Below, piece by piece: positions 27,113 to 35,549 of a stretch of DNA of 64,000 nucleotides. Made by a program: the position numbers and the translations under genes. Where the stretch lies: assembly GCF_965215815.1 (NCBI RefSeq), contig NZ_CBDCEO010000012.1, positions 1,054,001 through 1,118,000 of the forward strand. Reading direction: 5' to 3'. Source of the DNA: Poriferisodalis sp965215815 (GTDB lineage: Bacteria > Actinomycetota > Acidimicrobiia > Acidimicrobiales > Poriferisodalaceae). Positions within the stretch are counted from its first letter, which is position 1, and the number at the start of each line of letters is the position of its first letter. The notes beneath the pieces are model-generated. The model saw nothing but the letters and a program-made list of their open reading frames with translations. It had not been told where the DNA came from and did not search any database.

Positions 27113-27424
27113 TCAAGACGTCCGCTTGGAGCCAAGAATCAACATGTTCTGCACCGCGGCAGGCTCTTCATTGAGCAACGCAAGCAAGACTCGGGCCGGT
27201 CCATGGGGACGCCGACGTCCCTGCTCCCAGTTTCGAACGGTTCCCGGAGCTACGCCGATGCTTCGGGCGAAAGCCACCTGAGAGAGTCCTGTGCGCTCCC
27301 GAATCTCTCGGACGTCCGGCTCGGGTATCTCGATCTCGTGAACCACGAAACCGCTGCGCTCTCCATCCAGATACGACTTCGCATCGCAGAGGCCGCTCAT
27401 GATCTTGTCAAAGGCGGTATTCAT
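27113..27424 (-). CDS. HTH-domain antitoxin-like regulator (NadS/HigA type), apparently orphan
   Basis: From ATG 27,424 a 103-residue protein with MNTAFDKIMSGLCDAKSYLDG, a start typical of NadS/HigA-like antitoxins, followed by VREIRERTGLSQVAFARSIGVAPGTVRNWEQGRRRP, a clear helix-turn-helix. Such proteins normally pair with a RelE/HigB toxin encoded just upstream, but the 250 bp upstream up to the acyl-CoA dehydrogenase hold none I can recognise. It is either an orphan antitoxin or a transcription factor. Confidence 0.75.
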   Translation of the reverse strand: MNTAFDKIMSGLCDAKSYLDGERSGFVVHEIEIPEPDVREIRERTGLSQVAFARSIGVAPGTVRNWEQGRRRPHGPARVLLALLNEEPAAVQNMLILGSKRTS

Positions 27425-27674
27425 TGCGAATTCCCGTCGTCGGATCGAATCTGGATCGCGGGTCGCAAGATAGGTAGGCGCCTCCACGACCGCTTGAAGG
27501 CGTTCGTCCACAGCCGATGGTATGCGCTGAAGGCGCACCATCACTCGCATCGTCTTGTGCGGGACAGCCGGAGCCCATGGAGAGCGCAGCCATCGATGCA
27601 ACGCGTCCATCGCCGGTGAGTCGTCTGCCTAGCGGCCCGGCGGGGGCTATGGGTGGGCCAGTAGTTTGCCGCGC

Positions 27675-28931
27675 ATGGAATTCACGATCCCCGCCGACAT
27701 CGCGCAGCTCCTCGACGGCTTGGACACGTTCATCACCGACGTCATCAAGCCCATCGAGAACGAAGACGACAACATCCGCTACTTCGACCACCGCCGCGAA
27801 GACTCACGCACCGACTGGGAGCGCGACGGACTGCCCAACGCAGAATGGGAAGCGCTGTTGGGCCGCATGCGCAAGGAGGCCGACAAGGCGGGCTTCTTGC
27901 GCTGGCACCTGCCCAAGCGCTTCGGCGGCAGCGATGGGACGAACCTGGGCATGGCGATCGTGCGCGAGCACCTGGCGCGGCGCGGCCTCGGGCTGCACAA
28001 CGACTTGCAGAACGAGAGCTCGATCATCGGCAACTTCCCGACCGTGCTGATGATGGAGCGCTACGGCTCACTCGCCCAGCAAGAACATTGGATTCCCCAG
28101 ATGCTCGAGGGCCAGGCCCGCATCGGCTTCGGCCTGACGGAGCCGCTGCACGGCTCGGATGCCACCTGGATGGAGACCACTGCGGTGCGCGACGGCGACG
28201 AGTGGGTCATCAACGGCGAGAAGTACTGGAACACCGGGCTGCACCATGCCACCCACGACTACATCTTCGCCCGCACCTCGGGGAACCCTGGCGAGGGCCA
28301 CGGCATCACCTGCTTCATCGTCCCCACGGACTCCCCCGGTTTCAAGGTGGAGGAGTTCATGTGGACGTTCAACATGCCGACCGACCACGCCCACGTCCGG
28401 CTCACTGACGTGCGAGTGCACAACGACGACATTCTGGGCGACGAGGGCCGCGGCCTGCAGACGGCGCAGCTGTTCGTGCACGAGAACCGGATCCGCCAGG
28501 CGGCCTCGTCGGTGGGTGCCGGCTTGCACTGCATCGACGTGGCCGTGGATTACGTGAAGAACCGCACCACGTTCGGCAAGCCGCTGGCGCAGAACCAGGC
28601 CATCCAGTTCCCGCTGGCCGAGCTCTACACCGAGGCCGAGATGATCCGGGCGCTCATTTGGAAGACCGCCTGGGAGATGGACGAGGGCGTCGACCATATG
28701 GAGATCACCGACAAGGTGGCCATGTGCAACTACCGCGGCAACCGGTTCTGCTGCGACGCAGCTGACCGAGCCATGCAGAGCTGCGGCGGGAACGGCTACG
28801 GCCGCCACATGCCGTTCGAGCACATCTACCGGCACCACCGCCGATACCGGATCACCGAGGGCTCAGAAGAGATCCAGATCCGCAAAGTGGCCGGAAAGCT
28901 GTTCGGCTTCGCCCAGAGGGCGAAGAGCTAG
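27675..28931 (+). CDS. acyl-CoA dehydrogenase
   Basis: A 418-residue ACAD-fold flavoprotein. GFGLTEPLHGSDATWMETTA and WVINGEKYWNTGLHHATHDYIFART form the flavin-binding beta domain; GRGLQTAQLFVHENRIRQAAS and QSCGGNGYGRHMPFEHIYRHHRRYRITEGSEEIQIRKVAG form the C-terminal domain. ATG 27,675 gives an N-terminus of expected length. It resembles the long-chain or FadE-like group; substrate unknown. It stands alone between two toxin-antitoxin type loci. Confidence 0.9.
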   Translation: MEFTIPADIAQLLDGLDTFITDVIKPIENEDDNIRYFDHRREDSRTDWERDGLPNAEWEALLGRMRKEADKAGFLRWHLPKRFGGSDGTNLGMAIVREHLARRGLGLHNDLQNESSIIGNFPTVLMMERYGSLAQQEHWIPQMLEGQARIGFGLTEPLHGSDATWMETTAVRDGDEWVINGEKYWNTGLHHATHDYIFARTSGNPGEGHGITCFIVPTDSPGFKVEEFMWTFNMPTDHAHVRLTDVRVHNDDILGDEGRGLQTAQLFVHENRIRQAASSVGAGLHCIDVAVDYVKNRTTFGKPLAQNQAIQFPLAELYTEAEMIRALIWKTAWEMDEGVDHMEITDKVAMCNYRGNRFCCDAADRAMQSCGGNGYGRHMPFEHIYRHHRRYRITEGSEEIQIRKVAGKLFGFAQRAKS

Positions 28932-29030
28932 CACAGCGCAGGGCGGGCCAAGGGCTAGCACAACGCCGGGCACGCCTCGGGCTAGCGGGACCGGTTGGAG
29001 ACGAGCGGATGCAAGACGAGGCGCCAACAA

Positions 29031-29426
29031 CTAACGCGGAGAAAATGTCGGAATGCCCGCGTCTTGCGCAGCGCGGGCAAGCCTCTCGTCGTACGTGACG
29101 AATCCATGGAGGTCGTCTCCGAGATCGACCGCAGTCGCAAGATGCAACGCCTCAAGACTGCGCAGCTCCGGTGGATCGAGGATGGCTGCGCGCTCCAATC
29201 TCGCCTGCGTCACACGGACGAATGTCACCGAGCCGAGCAGGTGCTGGGCGCGACCCGTGAATTCGGGCGCGTAGCGACGTACAGCTCTCATGACCTCAAG
29301 ACGCGCGAGGTCAGACGAGACTGGAGGCTCCTGCTCGTGGCTGAGCCAATCTGTGAGCGCCGCCGACTCGGCCTCGCGGACGACAAGTTTGACCAGTGCT
29401 GAGCTGTCGCAATAGTTCGCCACCAA
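29031..29426 (-). CDS. VapC-family PIN-domain toxin
   Basis: A 131-residue PIN ribonuclease: NYCDSSALVKLVVREAES (first Asp), SSDLARLEVMRAVRR, LRSLEALHLATAVDLGDDLHGFVTYDERLARAA (other acidic residues). Its start overlaps no gene but lies 12 bp from the stop of the antitoxin, the standard antitoxin-toxin order. Confidence 0.87.
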   Translation of the reverse strand: MVANYCDSSALVKLVVREAESAALTDWLSHEQEPPVSSDLARLEVMRAVRRYAPEFTGRAQHLLGSVTFVRVTQARLERAAILDPPELRSLEALHLATAVDLGDDLHGFVTYDERLARAAQDAGIPTFSPR

Positions 29427-29438
29427 CGATGCTCAGAC

Positions 29439-29702
29439 TCAGTAGCGCTCTTCGGCCCGCATTGCGATGATTGCAGCCGAGAGGTTCGGGCCCGGAGTTG
29501 GCGGCGGAAGGTCGGCGAGGTTGCCTTGCGCAGGTGTTGCTTCGCCAGACGCAATCAATTCTTCTAGACGCGACCTGCGGATTGGGGTGAGCTTCGCTAC
29601 CGGTCGGCCTCGATTCGTTACCGTGATCTCCTCACCGGCGGCTGCGCGTGATACGACCTCCGACGCATTCTGCTTGAGCTCCCTGATGCCAACCTCAGCC
29701 AT
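29439..29702 (-). CDS. Phd/YefM-family antitoxin
   Basis: An 87-residue protein opening with VGIRELKQNASEVVSRAAAGEEITVTNRGRPVAKLTPI, the full Phd/YefM DNA-binding fold. The C-terminal Pro-rich part is the likely toxin clamp. It should neutralise the PIN toxin downstream and autorepress through the palindrome overlapping its start region. Confidence 0.88.
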   Translation of the reverse strand: MAEVGIRELKQNASEVVSRAAAGEEITVTNRGRPVAKLTPIRRSRLEELIASGEATPAQGNLADLPPPTPGPNLSAAIIAMRAEERY

Positions 29703-29708
29703 GTTCTA

Positions 29709-29723
29709 CATTGTAGCACAATG
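29709..29723. promoter_or_regulatory. 6-3-6 inverted repeat at the antitoxin promoter
   Basis: CATTGT-AGC-ACAATG, a perfect inverted repeat in an AT-rich patch immediately upstream of the Phd-like antitoxin ATG (29,702). Placement fits an autoregulatory operator. Confidence 0.5.
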
Positions 29724-29758
29724 AGGTCGCAGACACGATCTGCCCGCGCCGGATTTGG

Positions 29759-30181
29759 TCAGTCGTCGAGGCGGGCGGTGGCCTGACCAGTCAGGACTGC
29801 TCGGTCGTCCTGGTTCGTCGTCGTGATGGTGAGATCGGCCAGCTTCTGGCCGTCCTCATCACGGATGTCCGCGACCTCGGCCGTCGCGGTGAGGGTGTCC
29901 CCGGGCCACACCTGGTTGGTGAACCGAACGCCGTAGTAGGTAAGGCGCCCGTCACCCACGAAGTTCGTGACCATGCGGCCAGTCATTCCCATGGTGAGCA
30001 TCCCGTGTGCGAACACCGTCGGGTAGCCCGCCACCTCGGTGACGAACTTCTCATCGGTGTGAACGGGGTTGTAGTCGCCCGACGCCCCTGCGTACTGCAC
30101 GATCTGGGTGCGGGTGAGATCGTCGACGATCTCCTCGGAATAGCTGTCTCCGACGCTGAGCTGCGATGCACTGAGTGCCAT
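29759..30181 (-). CDS. MaoC-like dehydratase, hot-dog fold (HadB-like)
   Basis: A 140-residue hydratase with YAGASGDYNPVHTDEKF, the R-hydratase motif with catalytic Asp and His, then FAHGMLTMGMTGRMV. ATG 30,181 follows AAAGG. With the preceding gene it forms a pair like the mycolic-acid dehydratase subunits HadA/HadB, in which the small MaoC-type subunit carries the catalytic residues. A role in fatty-acid elongation or (R)-3-hydroxyacyl-CoA hydration is likely. Confidence 0.87.
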   Translation of the reverse strand: MALSASQLSVGDSYSEEIVDDLTRTQIVQYAGASGDYNPVHTDEKFVTEVAGYPTVFAHGMLTMGMTGRMVTNFVGDGRLTYYGVRFTNQVWPGDTLTATAEVADIRDEDGQKLADLTITTTNQDDRAVLTGQATARLDD

Positions 30182-30263
30182 GTCTGCGTGCCTTTCTGCG
30201 ATTCATGTGTGACTGGCGGCAATGCGCCAGTCGTCGATCTGTGCTCTTCGGGTTATCTCCGAC

Positions 30264-30803
30264 CTAGTCGTCGATGACCTTCTCGGTCACGACGCCGACG
30301 CCCTTGGCCGTGATGACCAGCTCGTCGTCTTCGTCGCGGTACTCGGTCACTGCCTCGGAGAACTTGAGAATGCCTGCCCGCCTGGACTGCTTCTCCCACT
30401 TCTCGCCTTCGTAGGTGACCGTGTGGAGCACGTCGCCGGGCTTGAGGTGCCGGTGATAGGTGAAGTGCTGCTCGGCGTGCAGGCCGCCCGCTGCGGAACC
30501 CGATTGTTTGTCACCCTCGCGCTCGTCGGCGGCTTCGGTGCCATCAGCTTCGGAAAGATCGCGTACCAACGTGCCCGACGCGGTGCGGCCGCTGCCGAAC
30601 CACTTCTTGTCCGGCTTCGGACGCAGGAAGTAGTCCGCGTCGAATTGGGCGCTGGACTGCGCGAACGTCGGCGGCGCGATGATCGAGCCGACCTCGGTGC
30701 CGGCCGCATACTCAGCGTCGCTGTAGATCGGGTTCGTGTCGCCGATGGCCCGCGCAAACATCAGGATGTGCGAGGCCTCCACGGGAAATCGCTCGACTGC
30801 CAT
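30264..30803 (-). CDS. MaoC N-terminal-type dehydratase (HadA/FAS1-like subunit)
   Basis: A 179-residue hot-dog protein with MFARAIGDTNPIYSD and IIAPPTFAQ, the signature of MaoC_dehydrat_N / HadA-like subunits, and HFTYHRHLKPGDVL later. The residues of the catalytic Asp-His pair are changed relative to the partner gene, consistent with a structural or substrate-binding subunit. A strong AGGAG precedes ATG 30,803. It is 82 bp upstream of the HadB-like gene in one transcript. Confidence 0.83.
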   Translation of the reverse strand: MAVERFPVEASHILMFARAIGDTNPIYSDAEYAAGTEVGSIIAPPTFAQSSAQFDADYFLRPKPDKKWFGSGRTASGTLVRDLSEADGTEAADEREGDKQSGSAAGGLHAEQHFTYHRHLKPGDVLHTVTYEGEKWEKQSRRAGILKFSEAVTEYRDEDDELVITAKGVGVVTEKVIDD

Positions 30804-30917
30804 GTCTGGCTCCTCTCGCGGCTTCTCGATTCAGGATGCCGCCGCCACATGATGGCAGCCGCGCGCGGAGCGCGCACAGGAGCACAGCCGACGTCGAGCC
30901 CAGGGTTTGCGGGAGTT

Positions 30918-31748
30918 CTATGCCAGGGCGGCCGCGAGCGCCGTTCGCACCGCGGCCGGATCCTCATTCATCATCATGTGGCCGGCGCCAGCGAGGTGGA
31001 CGACGTCGGCGTTGTCAAAGTCGGCAATGAGCGGACCGGCGGCCCGTGGCGGGGTCATCTTGTCCTCGCTGCCCACGATGACCGTCACCGGACACCGCAC
31101 CCTTGCCGCCACATCACCGGCGCCGTAGGCAGCGCATGCTGATAGGTCGGCGTGGATGACGCCGTTGTCGGCTCGTTCGAGCAGGGCGATTCCGCCGCCC
31201 AGCATCCACAGCCCCGGCGTGGGATTCGTCGCGATGTGCGCTCGGCTGCCATGCCCCCACGACGTCATCAGCTCGGGCGCGAGCAGCTCATTGCGCTCGG
31301 CGGCGCCGAGCAGCGCTGGATGGACTGGCATCGCGGCGGCGGTTCCCAACAGGACGAGCCGGGCAACCCGGTCGTGGTCGGCAGCAGCCACTTCGGTGCA
31401 GATCAGCGAGCCCATCGAATGACCCACCAGCCGCACCTGCTCGCATTCGAGCCGTTCGGACACGGCGGTGATCGCCTCACCGAGCCAGGCAGCCATCTCC
31501 GAAACCGAGCTCAGCGGCTCGCCGTCGCTGAGACCGTGGCCGGGCAGGTCGACGGCCAGGGGCGTGAAGCCATGATGTGCGAGCCACCGCGTCTGCAGCT
31601 GCCACACGGTGCGATTCATGCCTGCGCCGTGCACGAGCATCACCACCGGCGCGTCGGCCGCTAACGCAGCGCTGGGTACAACTCCCCCGGTCGCAACGCC
31701 AACCGAGTGAGATCCCACTTCGAGCGAGAACGATTCAGTAACTGCCAC
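30918..31748 (-). CDS. alpha/beta hydrolase
   Basis: A 276-residue hydrolase: VMLVHGAGMNRTVW (oxyanion), VDLPGHGLSDG, LVGHSMGSLI (nucleophile), VGSEDKMTPP (acid), LAGAGHMMMNEDP (His). GTG 31,748 starts 4 bp after the MetY stop, so it is co-translated with MetY. An esterase or acyl-transferase role next to MetY is possible, but the sequence lacks the longer MetX lid, so homoserine acetyltransferase is unlikely. Confidence 0.85.
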   Translation of the reverse strand: MAVTESFSLEVGSHSVGVATGGVVPSAALAADAPVVMLVHGAGMNRTVWQLQTRWLAHHGFTPLAVDLPGHGLSDGEPLSSVSEMAAWLGEAITAVSERLECEQVRLVGHSMGSLICTEVAAADHDRVARLVLLGTAAAMPVHPALLGAAERNELLAPELMTSWGHGSRAHIATNPTPGLWMLGGGIALLERADNGVIHADLSACAAYGAGDVAARVRCPVTVIVGSEDKMTPPRAAGPLIADFDNADVVHLAGAGHMMMNEDPAAVRTALAAALA

Positions 31749-31752
31749 CGGC

Positions 31753-33048
31753 TCAGCCCTTCTGCGAGGCGCGCAGGGCGCGGGACAGGTCCGAGATGAT
31801 GTCGCCGGGGTGTTCGAGTCCTACCGACAGCCGCACCAAGTCTTCGCCGACTCCGGCAGCGGCGAGATCTTCGGCGCTCATCTGCTGGTGCGTGGTGCTT
31901 GCGGGATGGATCACGAGCGTCTTGGCGTCGCCGACGTTGGCGAGGTGTGACGCCAGTCGCACTGCCTCAATGAACCGACGTCCGGCCTCGCGCCCGCCTT
32001 CGATGCCGAAGCTCAGGATCGCTCCTGCCCCCTTGGGCAGCAGGCGCTTTGCGAGCTCGTGGTCGGGATGTGTCGGCACCGAGGGATGGCTCACCCAGCT
32101 GACGGCATCGTGGGACACCAAAAATTCGACGACTAGCTCTGTGTTGGCGACGTGCCGGTCCATCCGGATCGGCAGCGTCTCTATGCCCTGCAGTAAATAG
32201 AACGCCGTGGCGGGGCTCATGGCCGCACCGAAGTCGCGCAAGCCTTCGGCCCGGGCCCGCATGGAGAGTGCTTGGGGTCCGTACTCGTCGGCGAACGCGA
32301 TTCCGTGGTAGCCGGCGTACGGCTCGCTGAGGGTCGGGAACTTGCCCGAAGCGGCCCAATCGAAGCGCCCGCCGTCGACCAACACACCGCCGATCGCGAT
32401 GCCGTGCCCGCCGAGGAACTTGGTGGCACTGTGCATCACGATGTCGGCGCCCAGTTCGATCGGCCGCATCAGGTGCGGCGTGGTAAATGTGGCGTCGAGC
32501 ATCAGCGGCAGGTCAGCCTCATGAGCCACCGCGGCCACAGCAGAGACGTCGAGCACCTCGATGTTGGGATTGCCCAGCGTTTCAGCGAACAGCACCTTGG
32601 TGTTGGGCTGAATGGCGGCACGCCACGCGTCGAGGTCGCGGGGATCTACGAAGGTCGTGGTGATGCCGAAGCGGGGCAGTGTCAGGCTCAGGATGTTGTG
32701 CGTGCCGCCGTATATGTTGCGGCTTGCCACGATGTGGTCACCCGCGGAGGCGATGGTGGCGCACGCAAGGTGGAACGCCGCCATGCCGCTGGCCGTGCAG
32801 ACAGCGCCGACTCCCCCTTCGAGGGCTGCGATCCGCTCTTCGAGCACCGCCACAGTGGGGTTGGATATGCGGCTGTAGATGTGGCCGGGGATCTCGAGGT
32901 TGAACAGGCTGGCGGCCTGATCGGTGTCGGTAAAGCTGAACGAGGTCGTTTGGTAAATCGGCACTGCGCGCGCGCCGGTGGTGGGGTCAGGGCGCTGACC
33001 GGCGTGCAAAGCGAGTGTGTCGAAGTGCAAGAAATCCGGCTCGACCAT
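31753..33048 (-). CDS. metY: O-acetylhomoserine aminocarboxypropyltransferase (sulfhydrylase)
   Basis: A 431-residue PLP enzyme of the Cys/Met metabolism family. FDTLALHAGQRPDPTTGARAVPIYQTTSF is diagnostic of MetY. It has YSRISNPT, the SASGMAA-like TASGMAAFH, and HSATKFLGGHG with the PLP Lys. GGGGAGG precedes ATG 33,048. It would form homocysteine from O-acetylhomoserine and sulfide. The 3' end is coupled to an alpha/beta hydrolase. Confidence 0.92.
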   Translation of the reverse strand: MVEPDFLHFDTLALHAGQRPDPTTGARAVPIYQTTSFSFTDTDQAASLFNLEIPGHIYSRISNPTVAVLEERIAALEGGVGAVCTASGMAAFHLACATIASAGDHIVASRNIYGGTHNILSLTLPRFGITTTFVDPRDLDAWRAAIQPNTKVLFAETLGNPNIEVLDVSAVAAVAHEADLPLMLDATFTTPHLMRPIELGADIVMHSATKFLGGHGIAIGGVLVDGGRFDWAASGKFPTLSEPYAGYHGIAFADEYGPQALSMRARAEGLRDFGAAMSPATAFYLLQGIETLPIRMDRHVANTELVVEFLVSHDAVSWVSHPSVPTHPDHELAKRLLPKGAGAILSFGIEGGREAGRRFIEAVRLASHLANVGDAKTLVIHPASTTHQQMSAEDLAAAGVGEDLVRLSVGLEHPGDIISDLSRALRASQKG

Positions 33049-33137
33049 GGGTGCCTCCCCTTTGGTGCGCGAGAACTCAAGTATCCAGCATGCGGGCGCG
33101 GGTGCCACCGGGGCGCGCTGCGTCGGGCCAGAGTCGG

Positions 33138-35498
33138 TCAGCTGACGGCAGCCTCGGCGGCTCGGACCGCCTCCCAGACGCGCTGGGGCGTGACCGGAAT
33201 GTCGACGTGGGTCACCCCCAGGTGGGCAAGTGCGTCGATGACCGCGTTCTGCACTGCCGGCGGAGCGGCGATGGCGCCGTTCTCACCGATGCCGCGGGTG
33301 CCCAGCTCGTTTCGGTCGGTCGGTATGCCGAGCCGGGCCGTGTCGATAGGTGGCACGTCTGCGGCGGCCGGGATGAGGTAGTCCATCAGCGTGGTGGTGC
33401 GTGGCGTGCCGTCCGCGTCCCATTGGGCCGCTTCCATGAGCGCTTGGGAGATGCCCGCGACGGCTCCCCCGTGCTGCTGGCCTTCCACCGAGGCTTCGTG
33501 CAGCATGCGGCCGCAGTCATCGACCGCTGCGAACGCCAGCAGCGTGACACGGCCGGTCTCGGCATCGACTTCCACTGCTGCGGCGTGGGTGCCATAGGGA
33601 TGGGTCGGACCGCCGCGCTGCTCATCGACAGTGGCGCTGATGCCCCCGGGTGCCGCCGCTGCAATATCGGCCCAGGTCGTCAGCCGGGACGGCACCCCAG
33701 CGACATGAGCGCCGTCGGGCGTGACCTCGATGTCGTGGGGGCTTGCTTCCAGCAGCTCGCCTGCCACTTCGCAGATGCGGGCCCGCAGCTCAGTAGCGGC
33801 GGCGGCGATTTGGCTGCCCAACACCGACGCAGTGCGGGAACCGCCGGTGACACCGCCGAACGTGGACGTCGCCGAGTCGGCGTCGTTCACCCGCACCGCG
33901 CCTTCGGCGATCCCGACCCTGGCGCTCGTGATCTGCGCCCACAGGCTGTGATGGCCTTGGCCGTGACCGTGGCTGCCGCATGTGACGAGCACGCTGCCGT
34001 CGGCACCCAGCTCCAGCGAGGCGTAATCGGGATCGTCGCCGCTGCCGGCCGTCTGGCTGTAGCAGCCGTAGCCGACGCCAATGAGCGCCGTGCGACCGGC
34101 GGCGGTCCGGCGTTCGGCGGCGAGTGCCTGCCAGCGAGGTGCGTCGATGAGCTCCTGCGCAGTCTCGAGGGCTCGGTGCGGGTCGCCGCTGTCGATGGTG
34201 ACGCCGGTGCCGGTGTCGAACGGCAGCTCGCCGGCACCGATCAGGTTGAGGCGACGCACTTCTACGGGGTCGAGGCCCAGCTTGCGAGCGCCAGCGTCGA
34301 TAGCCCGTTCGAGGGCGGCGTTCACCTCCGGCTGGCCGGCGCCGCGGTACGCCCCTACCGGCGGCGCATTGGTGACCGCAGCGCCGTAGCGGTAGCGCAG
34401 CCGGGGCACCCGGTACATGCCGGTGCTCTGGCGGTAGCTCGCCCCGGCCAGCATGGGGGCCATGTGCGGATAGGCCCCGGCGTCGCACCACATCACCACG
34501 TCGATGCCCGAGATGCGGCCTTCGGCATCGAAGCCCATGCGGATGCGGTGACGCTGACCGCGCCCGTACGGCATCGAGACGAACTGCTCCTGGCGGCTCT
34601 GCACCCAGCGCACGGGGCGGCCCAGCAACTGCGCGGCACGGGCAACCACGAAGAATTCGGGCATCGGGTCGCCGCGGCCGCCGAAACCGCCACCGACCCA
34701 GGGCTCACGTACTCGAACGGCGGTCGTGGGCACACCCAGCAGGCGGCGGTACAGGTACGGAGCGCTGTGCACTCCCTGGCCGGTGCTCCAGATGTCGAGC
34801 TCGCAGTCCGGCGACGCGCCGTCAGCGAGCGGCGTGCCGCGGATGAGTTCGAACGGCGTCGCCACGATCGCACACGGCTCGATCGGCACTGAGCTGAGCC
34901 GATCGTTCTCGCACACGAGTTCTACGACCGCCGCAGCGTCAGCGCAAGGGTCGTCGCCGGGCACACCAGCGAGAACGGTCGAGACGTCGAAGCGGGTCGG
35001 CTCGGACACGAAGCCGCCGCCATCTGGCGGATCCAGCGGGCGCACCACGTTGGTGCCCGCATCCGGGTAGAGCAGGACCTCGTCGGCAGCTGCCTGCTCG
35101 GCGTCGATGACCGCCGGCAGTTGGTCGATGTCGACGGCGACCAACTCAGCCGCATCGAGTGCTGCGGCCGGTGACACAGCCAGCACGACGGCAACCGGCT
35201 CGCCGGCGAATCGCACCCGCCCGTCAGCGAGCAGCGGCCGGGCCATCGTCCCGCCCATCGTCGTGGCGCGGTAGTAGTCGAGCGGCGCGAGTCCCAAGGC
35301 TGGGGCATCGAATACCGCAGCTACCCCTGGCGCCTGCTGTGCCTCTCGCAGGTCCACGCTCCGCAGCTCGCCGTGAGCCACCGTCGAGCGCACGAACGCT
35401 GCATGCAGGCAGCCTTCGGGAACGGGCAGGTCGGCGGTGTAGGTCACCGTCCCGCGCAGCATCGGCAGGTCTTCGGACTCGAGCCGGGCGGTGCTCAT
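33138..35498 (-). CDS. xanthine-dehydrogenase-family molybdopterin-binding (large) subunit, orphan
   Basis: A 786-residue molybdenum hydroxylase large subunit. The N-terminal a/b-hammerhead domain (GTVTYTADLPVPEGCLHAAF) and the Moco domains follow: WVGGGFGGRG, GAYRGAGQPEVNAALE, GSHGHGQGHHS and GTRGIGENGAIAAPP, the last with the catalytic Glu. The AYRCSFR loop of form I CO dehydrogenase is absent. The FAD and 2Fe-2S subunits that normally accompany it are not adjacent: left is MetY, right a CoA transferase. It must use partners encoded elsewhere. Confidence 0.87.
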   Translation of the reverse strand: MSTARLESEDLPMLRGTVTYTADLPVPEGCLHAAFVRSTVAHGELRSVDLREAQQAPGVAAVFDAPALGLAPLDYYRATTMGGTMARPLLADGRVRFAGEPVAVVLAVSPAAALDAAELVAVDIDQLPAVIDAEQAAADEVLLYPDAGTNVVRPLDPPDGGGFVSEPTRFDVSTVLAGVPGDDPCADAAAVVELVCENDRLSSVPIEPCAIVATPFELIRGTPLADGASPDCELDIWSTGQGVHSAPYLYRRLLGVPTTAVRVREPWVGGGFGGRGDPMPEFFVVARAAQLLGRPVRWVQSRQEQFVSMPYGRGQRHRIRMGFDAEGRISGIDVVMWCDAGAYPHMAPMLAGASYRQSTGMYRVPRLRYRYGAAVTNAPPVGAYRGAGQPEVNAALERAIDAGARKLGLDPVEVRRLNLIGAGELPFDTGTGVTIDSGDPHRALETAQELIDAPRWQALAAERRTAAGRTALIGVGYGCYSQTAGSGDDPDYASLELGADGSVLVTCGSHGHGQGHHSLWAQITSARVGIAEGAVRVNDADSATSTFGGVTGGSRTASVLGSQIAAAATELRARICEVAGELLEASPHDIEVTPDGAHVAGVPSRLTTWADIAAAAPGGISATVDEQRGGPTHPYGTHAAAVEVDAETGRVTLLAFAAVDDCGRMLHEASVEGQQHGGAVAGISQALMEAAQWDADGTPRTTTLMDYLIPAAADVPPIDTARLGIPTDRNELGTRGIGENGAIAAPPAVQNAVIDALAHLGVTHVDIPVTPQRVWEAVRAAEAAVS

Positions 35499-35549
35499 GG
35501 CGTCACCGTAGCGACGCAGGTTCCGGTGGTCGCGCCGAAATGGGTGCCG

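Noticed and set aside
28932..29030. GGGCTAGC-type repeats after the acyl-CoA dehydrogenase
   Set aside because: Only two or three short degenerate copies; no CRISPR or terminator pattern.
30918..31748. Homoserine O-acetyltransferase (MetX) beside MetY
   Set aside because: It is alpha/beta-hydrolase-like and coupled to MetY, but is only 276 residues and lacks the MetX lid and signature segments.
33015..34892. 625-residue plus-strand ORF opposite the molybdenum hydroxylase
   Set aside because: Shadow frame; composition is biased and no domain is seen, while the minus-strand gene is intact.
33138..35498. CO dehydrogenase (CoxL)
   Set aside because: The AYRCSFR active-site loop of form I CoxL is absent (GAYRGAG here), and no CoxM/CoxS genes are adjacent.
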